From Parahoeflea halophila (GTDB lineage Bacteria > Pseudomonadota > Alphaproteobacteria > Rhizobiales > Rhizobiaceae), in assembly GCF_900220985.1 (NCBI RefSeq), contig NZ_OCPC01000001.1, positions 350,836 to 414,835 on the forward strand: a stretch of DNA of 64,000 bases, in the 5' to 3' direction. The notes beneath the pieces were generated by a model. It worked only from the letters and a program-made list of their open reading frames with translations. It was not told the DNA's origin and searched no databases. Below are positions 23,676-32,353 of this stretch, in pieces; position 1 is the stretch's first letter, and every line of letters starts with the position of its first letter. A program made the translations under genes and the position numbers.

Positions 23676-24595
23676 GCACCGGTGCAGCAATCCTGAAAGG
23701 TGCGGATACGGCCGTCGCCTTTGGCGAATACGAGTCCGTACGCCACCGGCTCCCCGCCCCGCGCCCGCCGTCCACCTCGGTCCGCGCGGAACATCTCGAC
23801 GCCATCGCCGAGCATTTCGACGTCTTTCTGCTCGATGCCTTCGGAGTTTTGAACATCGGCGAGTCCGCCATTCCTGGCGTCGTCGACCGCGTCAACGGAT
23901 TGCGCGCGCGCGGCAAGCAGGTTCTCGTGGTCACCAATGCTGCCGGCTACCCCTCTTCCGTGCTGCATGAGCGCTACCGGCGGCTTGGCTACAGCTTCGC
24001 CACCCCGGACGTGGTGTCGAGCCGGATGGCGCTGCTCAAGGGCCTGAAGAACCACGCCAACCGCAAATGGGGCCTGGTCGCAGCCCCGAAATTCGGCCGC
24101 GAGGAACTGCCCGAAGGGGCAATCTTCCTCGAGGACGATCCGGCCGCCTATGCCGAAGCCGAAGGTTTTCTGATGCTCGGCGCTTCGGCCTGGAGCGAGG
24201 CCCGGCAGGCGCTGCTCGAACAGGCGCTCAGGGACAGGCCGCGCGAACTGCTGGTCGGCAATCCCGATCTGGTCGCGCCGGTCGAATCGGGCCTGTCGCG
24301 CGAACCCGGCCACTACGCCCACCGGCTGGCTTCTGCCACCGGGGTGGAGCCGGTGTTTTACGGCAAACCGTTTCCAGCGATCTTCGACCTGGCGCGGGAA
24401 CGCATCCGCCCAGGCACGCCCGATGACCGTGTGGTGATGGTCGGTGACACGCTGCACACCGACATTCTCGGAGGCAGTGCTGCCGGTTTCCGCACGGCTT
24501 TGATCCAGGGCTACGGCTTTTTCGACGGCGCCGATCCGGATGCGTCTATCGCCGCCTCAGGCATCATTCCCGACTTCATCCTCGACCGCCCCTGA
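23672..24595 (+). CDS. HAD-superfamily class IIA hydrolase-like protein (TIGR01459-like)
   Basis: A 307-residue HAD protein of the NagD-like class IIA group. Motif I is LLDAFGVLN, motif II VVTNAAG, and motif IV MVGDTLHTDILGG. The usual second Asp of motif I (D-x-D) is replaced by Phe; the related alphaproteobacterial family has an aromatic residue there, so catalysis may differ from a normal phosphatase. A TTG start overlapping the phnE stop is chosen because GGAG lies six bases upstream; a GTG at 23639 lies inside phnE. Operon position suggests it acts on the imported phosphorus compound, for example releasing phosphate. That role is inference. Confidence 0.78.
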   Translation: MSTGAAILKGADTAVAFGEYESVRHRLPAPRPPSTSVRAEHLDAIAEHFDVFLLDAFGVLNIGESAIPGVVDRVNGLRARGKQVLVVTNAAGYPSSVLHERYRRLGYSFATPDVVSSRMALLKGLKNHANRKWGLVAAPKFGREELPEGAIFLEDDPAAYAEAEGFLMLGASAWSEARQALLEQALRDRPRELLVGNPDLVAPVESGLSREPGHYAHRLASATGVEPVFYGKPFPAIFDLARERIRPGTPDDRVVMVGDTLHTDILGGSAAGFRTALIQGYGFFDGADPDASIAASGIIPDFILDRP

Positions 24596-24751
24596 GCGAT
24601 CCGGCCAGCGCACCGTCCGCTTCCCCGATCCGGTCACTGCAGGCCGAAGCCGTTCCGCCGCGTGGTCTTGATGCACGTCTAGGCGGCAAGATCCATGACT
24701 CCGATGACCCTCCCCGACAGGCCGTTTCAACCAGCCTTTCGGGAGGGCCTC

Positions 24752-24887
24752 ATGTCGGCAGCCAACACGAATGTCATCTGGTTTGAAGATCTGTCGCGCG
24801 GCGACATCAGCCTCGTCGGTGACGCCCGACAGTTTCGTCGCGGTGAAGCAGGATGGCGCCGAGGCGGAAAAATCATCGAACAAGTAG
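24752..24887 (+). pseudogene. ppsA: PEP synthase remnant with internal deletion
   Basis: With a good ribosome binding site (GGGAGG), an ATG opens MSAANTNVIWFEDLSRGD, the start of phosphoenolpyruvate synthase / PEP-utilising enzymes. At about 24816-24821 the sequence switches frame to SVTPDSFVAVKQDGAEAEK followed by a stop, which resembles the extreme C-terminus of the same enzyme. The middle of the gene, over 2 kb in an intact copy, is missing. This is best read as a deletion scar. Resemblance is from memory of the family and not searched. Confidence 0.55.
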
Positions 24888-24945
24888 GCGCTCCGGCACC
24901 GGAGCAGATTGAAACCGCCTGCCCTGTTGTGTGATGGTCGCCGCC

Positions 24946-25893
24946 ATGTCTGATATCCTCACCATCACGCTCAATCCTGCCTACGACGTATCGACCGAGG
25001 TTGGCACGGTGACGCCCGGTCCCAAACTGCGCTGCGCGCCGCCCCGCTTTGATCCCGGCGGCGGCGGCATCAATGTCAGCCGCGCCATCTCCCGGCTTGG
25101 CGGCGTATCTACGGCCTTCGTCGCGCTGGGCGGCCAGACCGGGGCGATGTTTCACGCCCTGCTCGGCACCGAGGATTTCGATGTGGCGACGTTCGAGATC
25201 TACGGCAACACCCGCCAGTCGCTCGCCGTCATCGAGACTTCGACAAGGCAGCAATACCGGTTTCAACTGCCCGGACCGGACTGGTCGCCCGAACAGACCG
25301 CGGCCATGCTGGACCGTCTGCAACCGCATCTGAGCCGCGGCCGGATCGTGGTTATGTCAGGCAGCCTGCCGCCGGGTGTGCCTGCCGACATTGCCTCGAC
25401 CGTCAACCGCCTCGCCGTCGAGGGCGGCGCACGGCTGATCCTCGATACCTCCGGGGCGGCCCTCATCGCCGCGGCGGCCAATTCCGGCCCGCCTTTTGCC
25501 CTTCTGAGAATGGATGGCGCGGAAGCCGCCGAAGTCTCGGGCCGGACATTCACCTCTCCGGCCGCGCTGGCCGATTACGGGCTCGACCTGATCCGCAGCG
25601 GCGCGGCGGAGCAACTGGTGATGTCGATGGGCGCTGCCGGCACGGTCGGCGTGTCGGCGAACGAGCGCTTCTTCTGCCAGCCACCCCGGCTTGAACCGCA
25701 CAGCGCCGTCGGCGCCGGGGATAGCATGGTTGCGGCCATCGCGCTCGAATTTGCGCGCGGCGGAGACCTGAATGACGCCGTTCGCCATGGCGTTGCCGCC
25801 GCCGGCTCCGCCGTGCTCACCCCGGCCACGGAACTCTGCTCGAAGGCCACTGCAGACGAGATCCTGGAACAGGTGGTAACACGCGGGATCTGA
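24946..25893 (+). CDS. 1-phosphofructokinase-family hexose kinase (PfkB)
   Basis: A 315-residue ribokinase-fold kinase starting ILTITLNPAYDVS, with the FDPGGGGINVSRAI signature near residue 35 and AVGAGDSMVAA near the C-terminus (catalytic Asp in GAGD). These match the FruK/LacC/PfkB group, which phosphorylates a sugar phosphate. Neither the ATG at 24946 nor a GTG at 24931 has a strong ribosome binding site; the ATG is chosen because similarity begins there. It may belong with the lost PEP synthase gene upstream as a central-carbon unit, not with the Pho-regulated operon. No fructose PTS gene is nearby. Confidence 0.82.
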   Translation: MSDILTITLNPAYDVSTEVGTVTPGPKLRCAPPRFDPGGGGINVSRAISRLGGVSTAFVALGGQTGAMFHALLGTEDFDVATFEIYGNTRQSLAVIETSTRQQYRFQLPGPDWSPEQTAAMLDRLQPHLSRGRIVVMSGSLPPGVPADIASTVNRLAVEGGARLILDTSGAALIAAAANSGPPFALLRMDGAEAAEVSGRTFTSPAALADYGLDLIRSGAAEQLVMSMGAAGTVGVSANERFFCQPPRLEPHSAVGAGDSMVAAIALEFARGGDLNDAVRHGVAAAGSAVLTPATELCSKATADEILEQVVTRGI

Positions 25894-25918
25894 AAAAGCC
25901 CGGACCGCCACGCCGGGG
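25893..25918 (-). terminator. Possible terminator for the leftward ClpP-like gene
   Basis: Read leftward, CCCGG (from 25917) and CCGGG (to 25899) form a five-bp GC stem around a nine-base loop, followed by CTTTTTC. It also overlaps the end of the PfkB gene. Confidence 0.45.
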
Positions 25919-25942
25919 TTCGGAACTGGAGTGCCTGCGCTT

Positions 25943-26842
25943 TCACTCGGAGATGGCTGTGACGACGCCCGCATCGAGAAGCTCTTCGGCTTCCGGATAC
26001 CACATGCTTCCGGGCGCTGCGGAATGCATGCGGGCGACGAAATCCTGCTTCACCCCGGCGGCGAGATAGAGCGCCTTGTCCTTGCCCTCTTCGTCCTTCG
26101 GCCTGGCTCCCAGCACATCATAATCGGCCTCGATCCGGTACTGATGGAAGCCGAGCCTTCCGCCCGGCTTCAACCGCCGCGTCTTCCCGCCGATGAAGGC
26201 TGTTGTACAGGCGGACGAGCACTCATCGGCAACCAAGGTGGCAAGACCCCTGTCGCGAAACAGGCGCGCCAACCCACGTGCTTCGTAGATGTTGCCGCCC
26301 GCGCTCGACAGCACGATCTCGCCGATCCCCGGGTCTTCGGCCAGCAGCGCCGCCAGCCTTCTGGTAACGCCAAGCTCCAGCGTGCCGTCGATCAGAAGGG
26401 CGCTGTCGGAGTCCCGGAATATCCGGTATTTGCCGGCACGTTCCGCATCCATCTTCTCGGCATAGTTTTCATAGTCCGGCACGTCGAGTGTCATTTGCCA
26501 GGCTTGCAGCGCGGAACTGGCGGTCAGCCAGAAGGCCAGCAGCACACCAAGCTGCGCGCCCCAGTGCAGCGCGATCGCACCATGATGTCGAATATGGTTC
26601 TCCCCTGCCCGGAACACGCCGACCGCCTGCCAGACAAAGACCACGCCGTGAAGCAGGATCGCAGCCACAAGCACCGCCGGAGCCCAGTCGTGATAGTCGT
26701 GATATTTCGCCGGACGGGCCAGATCCTGCAGCAGGAAGATCGCGGCACGCAGGGCGACCAGATTGACCGCCAGCGACCATACCAGCCCCTGCTCCCCGCG
26801 CCAGTGGGTGACGATGTAGCGTGTGACGGTCTTCAGTGACAT
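25943..26842 (-). CDS. Membrane protein with ClpP-like (COG3904-type) domain
   Basis: A 299-residue protein. The N-terminal third has about three hydrophobic segments (residues 20-40, 55-75, 90-115); the C-terminal half has a ClpP/crotonase-like fold with LSSAGGNIYEARGLA, LVADECSSACTTAF (candidate nucleophile Ser) and LGFHQYR (His). Proteins of this type are membrane-bound, ClpP-like putative periplasmic serine proteases with no assigned substrate. The start at 26842 (MSLKTV) is preferred over a GTG two codons upstream. It stands alone. Confidence 0.72.
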   Translation of the reverse strand: MSLKTVTRYIVTHWRGEQGLVWSLAVNLVALRAAIFLLQDLARPAKYHDYHDWAPAVLVAAILLHGVVFVWQAVGVFRAGENHIRHHGAIALHWGAQLGVLLAFWLTASSALQAWQMTLDVPDYENYAEKMDAERAGKYRIFRDSDSALLIDGTLELGVTRRLAALLAEDPGIGEIVLSSAGGNIYEARGLARLFRDRGLATLVADECSSACTTAFIGGKTRRLKPGGRLGFHQYRIEADYDVLGARPKDEEGKDKALYLAAGVKQDFVARMHSAAPGSMWYPEAEELLDAGVVTAISE

Positions 26843-26869
26843 AAGCACAAGCTATCACAAACGCTTCGA

Positions 26870-27121
26870 TCAGAACCTCAATTTCGAGGCATAGTCGCCA
26901 ATCACCTCGGCTCTGCGTTTGAGCGCCGCGCGTTCGCCCTCGTCCAGATCCGGCATCAGCGTGGCTACGATGCCCGCACGGCCGACGATACGCGGCAGCG
27001 ACAGCGGTACATTCGTGATGCCTTCGAATTCTTCGTTGACCTGCGAGACGCTCAGCACCGTGCGTTCATCGTCGGCGGTCGACTGGAAGGTGCGCGCAAG
27101 GCCTGCGCCGATGGCAAAAAA
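26870..27121 (-). pseudogene. ldh: L-lactate dehydrogenase 3' remnant
   Basis: The frame reads FFAIGAGLARTFQSTADDER and then VLSVSQVNEEFEGITNVPL, SLPRIVGRAGIVATLMPDL up to DYASKLRF and stop. This is the C-terminal quarter of L-lactate/malate dehydrogenase, including the conserved ITNVPLSLPRIVG strand. About 230 N-terminal residues, with the NAD site and catalytic His/Arg, are absent; sequence beyond 27121 no longer matches. It is therefore a truncated pseudogene. Most of it also exists as a 62-codon open frame (26870-27058) that should not be called a gene. Confidence 0.72.
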
Positions 27122-27269
27122 CGAACATCATTTTCCAGAGCGCACACACACACGGCTGCAACCGCGCCGGAGGTAAGTCTGGCGGGGAATTTACCGCCCG
27201 AGACACCGGACGGGTACGGCAGGCACCGCGCTTAGTATCGGAAGCGCGCTGCCTGCGGTTTCAGGGGGA

Positions 27270-29144
27270 TCAGGACGAACGGGCGTCTTCGGTGGCGTCG
27301 ATCGCCTTGCGCAGATACCCGTCACGGCCATAGATATCGGCAAAATACTCGACCTTGCCGCTGTCATCCGGCCAGGCCGTGAAATAGGCCACATGTACGG
27401 GTATTTTCGAGGTCAGCTCAACCCGCTTGTTCTGGCCGCCGGCAATGTGACTGCCAATTTCGTCGACCGAGGAACCCAGAACCTTTGCGGCCATGGCGCG
27501 GGGGTCCTGCAGGCGGATGCAGCCGTGGCTGAAAGCGCGGGTGTCGCGCTCAAACAGCGATTTCGAGGGCGTGTCATGCATGTAGATGGCATGGCGGTTG
27601 GGGAACAGGATTTTCAGTTCGCCCAGCGCGTTGCTGCTGCTCGGCGGCTGACGCACGCCGATATTGCTGCTGCGACCAACAGTCGACCAGTTGATGTTTC
27701 TCGATGCTACCCGCTTTCCGCCCGCCGTCACCTCATAGCCGAGACGATCGAGATAGGACGGATCGGACCTGAGCTTCGGCACCATCTCGTTGAAGATGAT
27801 CGACTGCGGCACGCCCCAATAGGGATTGAACTCGACCAGTTCGATCTCGTCGTCGAAAAAGTTGGTCTGGTTCGAGCGTTTGCCAACCACGACCCGCATG
27901 GAAAGCTCTGATTTGCCTTCGTCGAAATAGGTGGCCGTGTAGGCGGGCTGGTTAATGAACACCCGCCGCGAAGCCAGTACGCCTGGCAGCCAGCGCGCCC
28001 GCTCCATGGCGAGCCGCACCTTTTCGATCCTGTCTTCGTTGGTGATGCCGACCAGCGCCCGCCGCGTTGCGGGTCCAACGATGCCGTCCGGCTTGAGCCC
28101 GGCTTCCTTCTGGAAGGCCTTCACCAACGCCACCAGTTCCTGATCATATTCAGGCTTGCCGGCATAGCTGGCAAACAACAGCGCGTGGTCGGTCTTCAGC
28201 GCATCGCTGCCCTTCTTTTCGATCGCCGCCATCACGTTGGCAAGCTCGGGATCGGACTGGCCCGGCCTCAGCATGACATTGGGCGCGATCTCGATACGTG
28301 CGACATCGTCGAGGTCCTGCAGGCGCTTGAGCTCCGCCGTCAGGGCTTCGAAATGCGCGCCTTGCGGGTTCTGCGCCAGCAGCGCCGCAGCTGGATCATC
28401 TGCCTTGGAAAGCGCTTCAAGCTGTTTGACCAGATCCGGGCTCTTGCGCTTGAAATCGTGGTAGCCGGAGATCCGGTTGGGATCGACCCGGCCGCGCGTG
28501 GCATCGAGGATATAGCTTGCAACGGCCACCGAAAGCTTCATTTCGAAAGCCATCAGCTCCTTCTGGCGCTCGGTGCCCTGGGTCACATCGAAGGCATCCG
28601 CCGGCACCTCGACCTTGTAGTCGGCCGCCGACAGTCCGACGGTGTCCGCAGCGTCCAGAACCTCGATCACCGCACGGGCGCGATCAGTCACAGCCGTACC
28701 TGCCACCCAGACATAATCGGGATGCACCGAATAGTGGTCAATGACCGCCTTGGCCACCTCCGGCAGTGCCCGCACGGACAGTTCAGCCAGCGCCGGCCGG
28801 CCTTCGGCAAAAGCATCGATCCCCAGCGGCGCCAGCCCCATATCGTCGATGCCGGCGGTCACGACGGGATCCGCAATCTCGCTGAAAGCAACCTGAACCA
28901 GGGTATCTGGCTTGTAGCGGTGGTAGCTCGGCCCGCTGATGCGAACCTGCTTGACCCGCTTGGGCGCCGCCACTTTCTGCCGTGCGCGTTCCTGCGCGGC
29001 TTGCTCACGCTTGCGCTGGGCGGGGCTCTTGAACAGGGCATCGAGCAAGCCCTGCGCCTGAACGGGAGGTGTCGGCGCAACAACGCCGGTAAAGGTCACT
29101 GCGATGGCGATCATCGCCACACCTGTACGCATCCTGATACTCAT
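27270..29144 (-). CDS. L,D-transpeptidase with peptidoglycan-binding domain (YcbB-like)
   Basis: A 624-residue exported enzyme that makes 3-3 cross-links or attaches proteins in peptidoglycan. A signal peptide (to about residue 30, VQAQG), a scaffold region, a PG_binding_1 domain (VKAFQKEAGLKPDGIVGPAT) and a YkuD catalytic domain with the Cys motif SHGCIRL are present. Length and order match the YcbB/LdtD type. ATG 29144 is chosen because the signal peptide begins there; the frame runs open to 29276. A second, shorter L,D-transpeptidase gene is at 33620. Polar-growing Hyphomicrobiales often carry many such enzymes. Confidence 0.9.
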   Translation of the reverse strand: MSIRMRTGVAMIAIAVTFTGVVAPTPPVQAQGLLDALFKSPAQRKREQAAQERARQKVAAPKRVKQVRISGPSYHRYKPDTLVQVAFSEIADPVVTAGIDDMGLAPLGIDAFAEGRPALAELSVRALPEVAKAVIDHYSVHPDYVWVAGTAVTDRARAVIEVLDAADTVGLSAADYKVEVPADAFDVTQGTERQKELMAFEMKLSVAVASYILDATRGRVDPNRISGYHDFKRKSPDLVKQLEALSKADDPAAALLAQNPQGAHFEALTAELKRLQDLDDVARIEIAPNVMLRPGQSDPELANVMAAIEKKGSDALKTDHALLFASYAGKPEYDQELVALVKAFQKEAGLKPDGIVGPATRRALVGITNEDRIEKVRLAMERARWLPGVLASRRVFINQPAYTATYFDEGKSELSMRVVVGKRSNQTNFFDDEIELVEFNPYWGVPQSIIFNEMVPKLRSDPSYLDRLGYEVTAGGKRVASRNINWSTVGRSSNIGVRQPPSSSNALGELKILFPNRHAIYMHDTPSKSLFERDTRAFSHGCIRLQDPRAMAAKVLGSSVDEIGSHIAGGQNKRVELTSKIPVHVAYFTAWPDDSGKVEYFADIYGRDGYLRKAIDATEDARSS

Positions 29145-29347
29145 ACCCAGCCCAAATTGTTGTGCGCAAAGCCTAAGCTGCGCGCGTTCAGCGGAATTGG
29201 CGATTTGGGCAAACCTTACCAAAGGATGGTTACCAAGGAAAGAATGCGAGGCGATTTCAATGACCTGAATTGTCACCCTTTCGTGACCGCAGGCAACACT
29301 TCAGCCGGGACACCGTCGCAGCGATTGCCGGCCTCCCCGCCTCAAAA

Positions 29348-30391
29348 TCAGGCCTGCCGGGACGACGCCGGGGCCATCTCGTACCAGCCCTTGGACCGGT
29401 TGACGACCCAGACCAGCGACAGCATCACCGGCACCTCGATCAGCACACCCACCACCGTGGCAAGTGCTGCGCCGGAGTTGAAGCCGAACAGGCTGATGGC
29501 CACGGCTACCGCAAGCTCGAAGAAATTGCTCGCCCCGATCAGTGCTGACGGGCCCGCGATCACATGGGTCTCGCCGATCACCCGGTTGGCCACATAACCG
29601 ATTCCGAAGATCAGATAGGTCTGGATGATGATCGGCACCGATAACAGCACGATGATCATTGGTTGCGCCAGAATGGCCTGTCCCTGAAAGGCAAACAGCA
29701 CCACCAGCGTTGCCAAAAGCGCCAGGATCGACAGCGGCTGCAGCTTTGACAACAGCGCCTGAAGCCTTGCCTCGCCGCCACCGGCCAGCATTCGGCTGCG
29801 CAAGATCTGGGCAATGATCACCGGCACCACGATGTAGAGCGTGACCGACAGCAGCAGGGTCTGCCAGGGCACCGTGATCGCCGAAACCCCCAGGAGCACC
29901 GCGACAATCGGGGCGAAGGCAATCACCATCACCACATCATTCAGGGTCACCTGGCTTAAGGTGAACAGCGGATCGCCCCTGGTCAGGTTGCTCCAGACAA
30001 ACACCATGGCGGTGCAGGGTGCCGCCCCGAGCAGGATGAGCCCGGCGATATAGCTGTTGACCTGCTCCGCGGGCAGCAACGGCAGAAACAGCCAGCCGAT
30101 GAAGAACCAGGCCATCACCGCCATGGTAAACGGCTTGATCGCCCAGTTGACGATCAATGTGACTGAAATGCCGCGCCAGTGCCGGCCTACCTGCCCCAGC
30201 GAGGCGAAATCGATCTTGACCAGCATCGGTATGATCATCAGCCAGATCAGCACCGCCACAGGCAGATTGACACTGGCGATCTCCGCTGACCCGATCACCT
30301 GGAAAAACGCCGGGAACACATATCCAAGCGCGATACCGGCGATGATGCACAAGGCAACCAAAAGGGTCAGGTAGCGCTCGAATGTCGACAT
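29348..30391 (-). CDS. acr3: Arsenite efflux permease Acr3
   Basis: A 347-residue ten-segment membrane protein of the ACR3 (BASS-fold) family, which exports arsenite As(OH)3 using the proton gradient. The conserved essential Cys lies in GAAPCTAMVFVWS in the fourth segment, and the GASNFFELAVAVA motif in the ninth is intact. No arsR, arsC or arsH gene is adjacent. Upstream is an AT-rich palindrome-bearing stretch near 30480-30510 that could be an ArsR-type site. It is divergent from the fumarase gene. Confidence 0.92.
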   Translation of the reverse strand: MSTFERYLTLLVALCIIAGIALGYVFPAFFQVIGSAEIASVNLPVAVLIWLMIIPMLVKIDFASLGQVGRHWRGISVTLIVNWAIKPFTMAVMAWFFIGWLFLPLLPAEQVNSYIAGLILLGAAPCTAMVFVWSNLTRGDPLFTLSQVTLNDVVMVIAFAPIVAVLLGVSAITVPWQTLLLSVTLYIVVPVIIAQILRSRMLAGGGEARLQALLSKLQPLSILALLATLVVLFAFQGQAILAQPMIIVLLSVPIIIQTYLIFGIGYVANRVIGETHVIAGPSALIGASNFFELAVAVAISLFGFNSGAALATVVGVLIEVPVMLSLVWVVNRSKGWYEMAPASSRQA

Positions 30392-30475
30392 GTTCTACTC
30401 CTGTTGGCGTATTCTGCTTTGCGGCTTGGCAGTCCCAGTCGCGTCAGACCACCTGTTGACGAAAGCTGCCGAAAT

Positions 30476-30510
30476 TAAAATCCATAAATCATGATATGTT
30501 GAATTGTTCA
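30476..30510. promoter_or_regulatory. AT-rich inverted repeat upstream of acr3
   Basis: The segment ATCCATAAATCATGATATG contains the perfect core ATCATGAT with partial outer symmetry, unusually AT-rich for this region. ArsR-type repressors bind such sites upstream of arsenite exporters. No arsR gene is in the window, so the assignment is tentative. Confidence 0.35.
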
Positions 30511-30612
30511 AGCTCCCCTACGGGCGACATTCGTGCAATTGCATTTGTCCGGCCTTCATCCTAAGACCTTGCCCACAATTCCGCGACAACTCAGTGACTG
30601 GAAAGGCAACCC

Positions 30613-32220
30613 GTGGCGAACGATCTCTTCCCCCTAGGCCCCGACACGACCACCTGGAAAAAACTGACTGATAAACATGTTGGTGTCGAGGAGTTCAAGG
30701 GCCAGGAAATTCTCACTGTGGACGCGGACGGACTGCGGATGCTCTCCGAAGCCGCGTTCGGCGATATCAATCACCTGCTCCGGCCAGCGCATCTGCAGCA
30801 ACTGGCAAAGATCCTCGACGACCCGGAAGCCACCGAGAACGACCGGTTCGTCGCCTTCGACCTGCTCAAGAACGCCAATATTGCCGCCGGCGGCGTGCTG
30901 CCCATGTGCCAGGACACCGGCACGGCTATCGTCATGGCCAAGAAGGGCCGCAGGGTCTGGACCGAGGGCGGTGACTACGAAGCCCTGGCCGGCGGCGTGA
31001 TGGACGCCTACGAGCGCCGCAACCTGCGCTATTCACAGCTCGCCCCTCTTTCGATGTTCGAGGAAAAGAACACCAAGAACAACCTTCCCGCCCAGATCGA
31101 CATCTATGAAGAGGGCGAGGACAGCTACGACTTCCTGTTTGTTGCCAAGGGCGGCGGCTCGGCCAACAAGACCTTTCTGTATCAGGGTACGCCATCGCTG
31201 CTGACCCATGACCGGATGATCGAGTTCCTGCGCGAGAAGATCCTCACGCTTGGCACCGCTGCCTGCCCGCCCTATCACCTTGCTGTGGTGATCGGCGGCA
31301 CATCGGCCGAAATGAATCTCAAGACGGTCAAGCTCGCGTCGACCAAATATCTCGACGAACTTCCCACCGAGGGCTCGGACTCCGGCCATGCCTTCCGCGA
31401 TCTGGAAATGGAAGCCGAAATCCACAAGCTCACGCAGCAAATGGGTGTTGGCGCCCAATTCGGCGGGAAGTACTTCTGTCACGATGTCCGGGTCATCCGC
31501 CTGCCCCGTCACGGCGCTTCGCTGCCGATCGGGCTCGGCGTTTCCTGCTCGGCTGACCGCCAGGCCAAGGGCAAGATCACCAAGGAAGGCATTTTCCTCG
31601 AGCAGCTGGAAACGGATCCGTCGAAGTACCTGCCGGAAATCGACGAGGAAAAGCTGTCCGCACATGTGGTCAAGATCGATCTCAACCGGCCAATGAACGA
31701 AATCCTCGCGGAGCTGTCCAAGCACCCCATCAAGACGCAGCTGTCGCTGACCGGCTCGATCATCGTAGCGCGGGATCTGGCCCATTCGAAGATCCGTGCG
31801 CGGCTGGAAGCCGGCGAACCGATGCCCGACTATCTCAAGAACCACCCCGTCTATTATGCCGGACCGGCAAAGACACCGGAAGGGTATGCTTCAGGTTCGT
31901 TCGGCCCGACCACTGCCGGCCGGATGGATTCCTATGTCGACCAGTTCCAGGCGTTCGGCGGCTCGATGGTCATGCTCGCCAAGGGCAACCGCTCTCGTTC
32001 TGTGCGAGATGCCTGCGCCACACATGGCGGCTTTTACCTTGGATCCATCGGCGGGCCTGCTGCCCGTCTGGCTCAGGACTGTATCCGTAAAGTCGAGATC
32101 GTGGAATATGCAGAATTGGGCATGGAAGCGATCTGGAAAATCGAGGTCGAAGACTTCCCTGCCTTCATCGTGATCGATGACAAGGGCAATGACTTCTTCA
32201 AGGAGCTGAATCTCGGCTAG
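30613..32220 (+). CDS. fumA: Fumarate hydratase, class I (iron-sulfur)
   Basis: A 535-residue [4Fe-4S] fumarase/tartrate dehydratase-type enzyme of the TCA cycle (fumarate + water to L-malate). Cluster Cys candidates lie in LPMCQDTGT (about residue 98), GTAACPPYH (about 217) and GVSCSADR (about 311). The C-terminal beta domain has [19 protein letters not shown], the catalytic swivelling domain. It starts at GTG 30613 with GGAAAGG nearby. It is a single-gene unit, convergent with nothing, and followed by the cyclase gene. The sequence looks complete. Confidence 0.93.
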   Translation: MANDLFPLGPDTTTWKKLTDKHVGVEEFKGQEILTVDADGLRMLSEAAFGDINHLLRPAHLQQLAKILDDPEATENDRFVAFDLLKNANIAAGGVLPMCQDTGTAIVMAKKGRRVWTEGGDYEALAGGVMDAYERRNLRYSQLAPLSMFEEKNTKNNLPAQIDIYEEGEDSYDFLFVAKGGGSANKTFLYQGTPSLLTHDRMIEFLREKILTLGTAACPPYHLAVVIGGTSAEMNLKTVKLASTKYLDELPTEGSDSGHAFRDLEMEAEIHKLTQQMGVGAQFGGKYFCHDVRVIRLPRHGASLPIGLGVSCSADRQAKGKITKEGIFLEQLETDPSKYLPEIDEEKLSAHVVKIDLNRPMNEILAELSKHPIKTQLSLTGSIIVARDLAHSKIRARLEAGEPMPDYLKNHPVYYAGPAKTPEGYASGSFGPTTAGRMDSYVDQFQAFGGSMVMLAKGNRSRSVRDACATHGGFYLGSIGGPAARLAQDCIRKVEIVEYAELGMEAIWKIEVEDFPAFIVIDDKGNDFFKELNLG

Positions 32221-32353
32221 TAACCAAGACAAGCAACCCGGGATGCATCGCAACTGGAAACCAACTGCCAAGGGCTGTCATTAACATTTCCCCAAGATTT
32301 AACCCGTAAGAATATTGGTACAAGAGCTATGAAAGCGACGTTAGGGACGAAAG

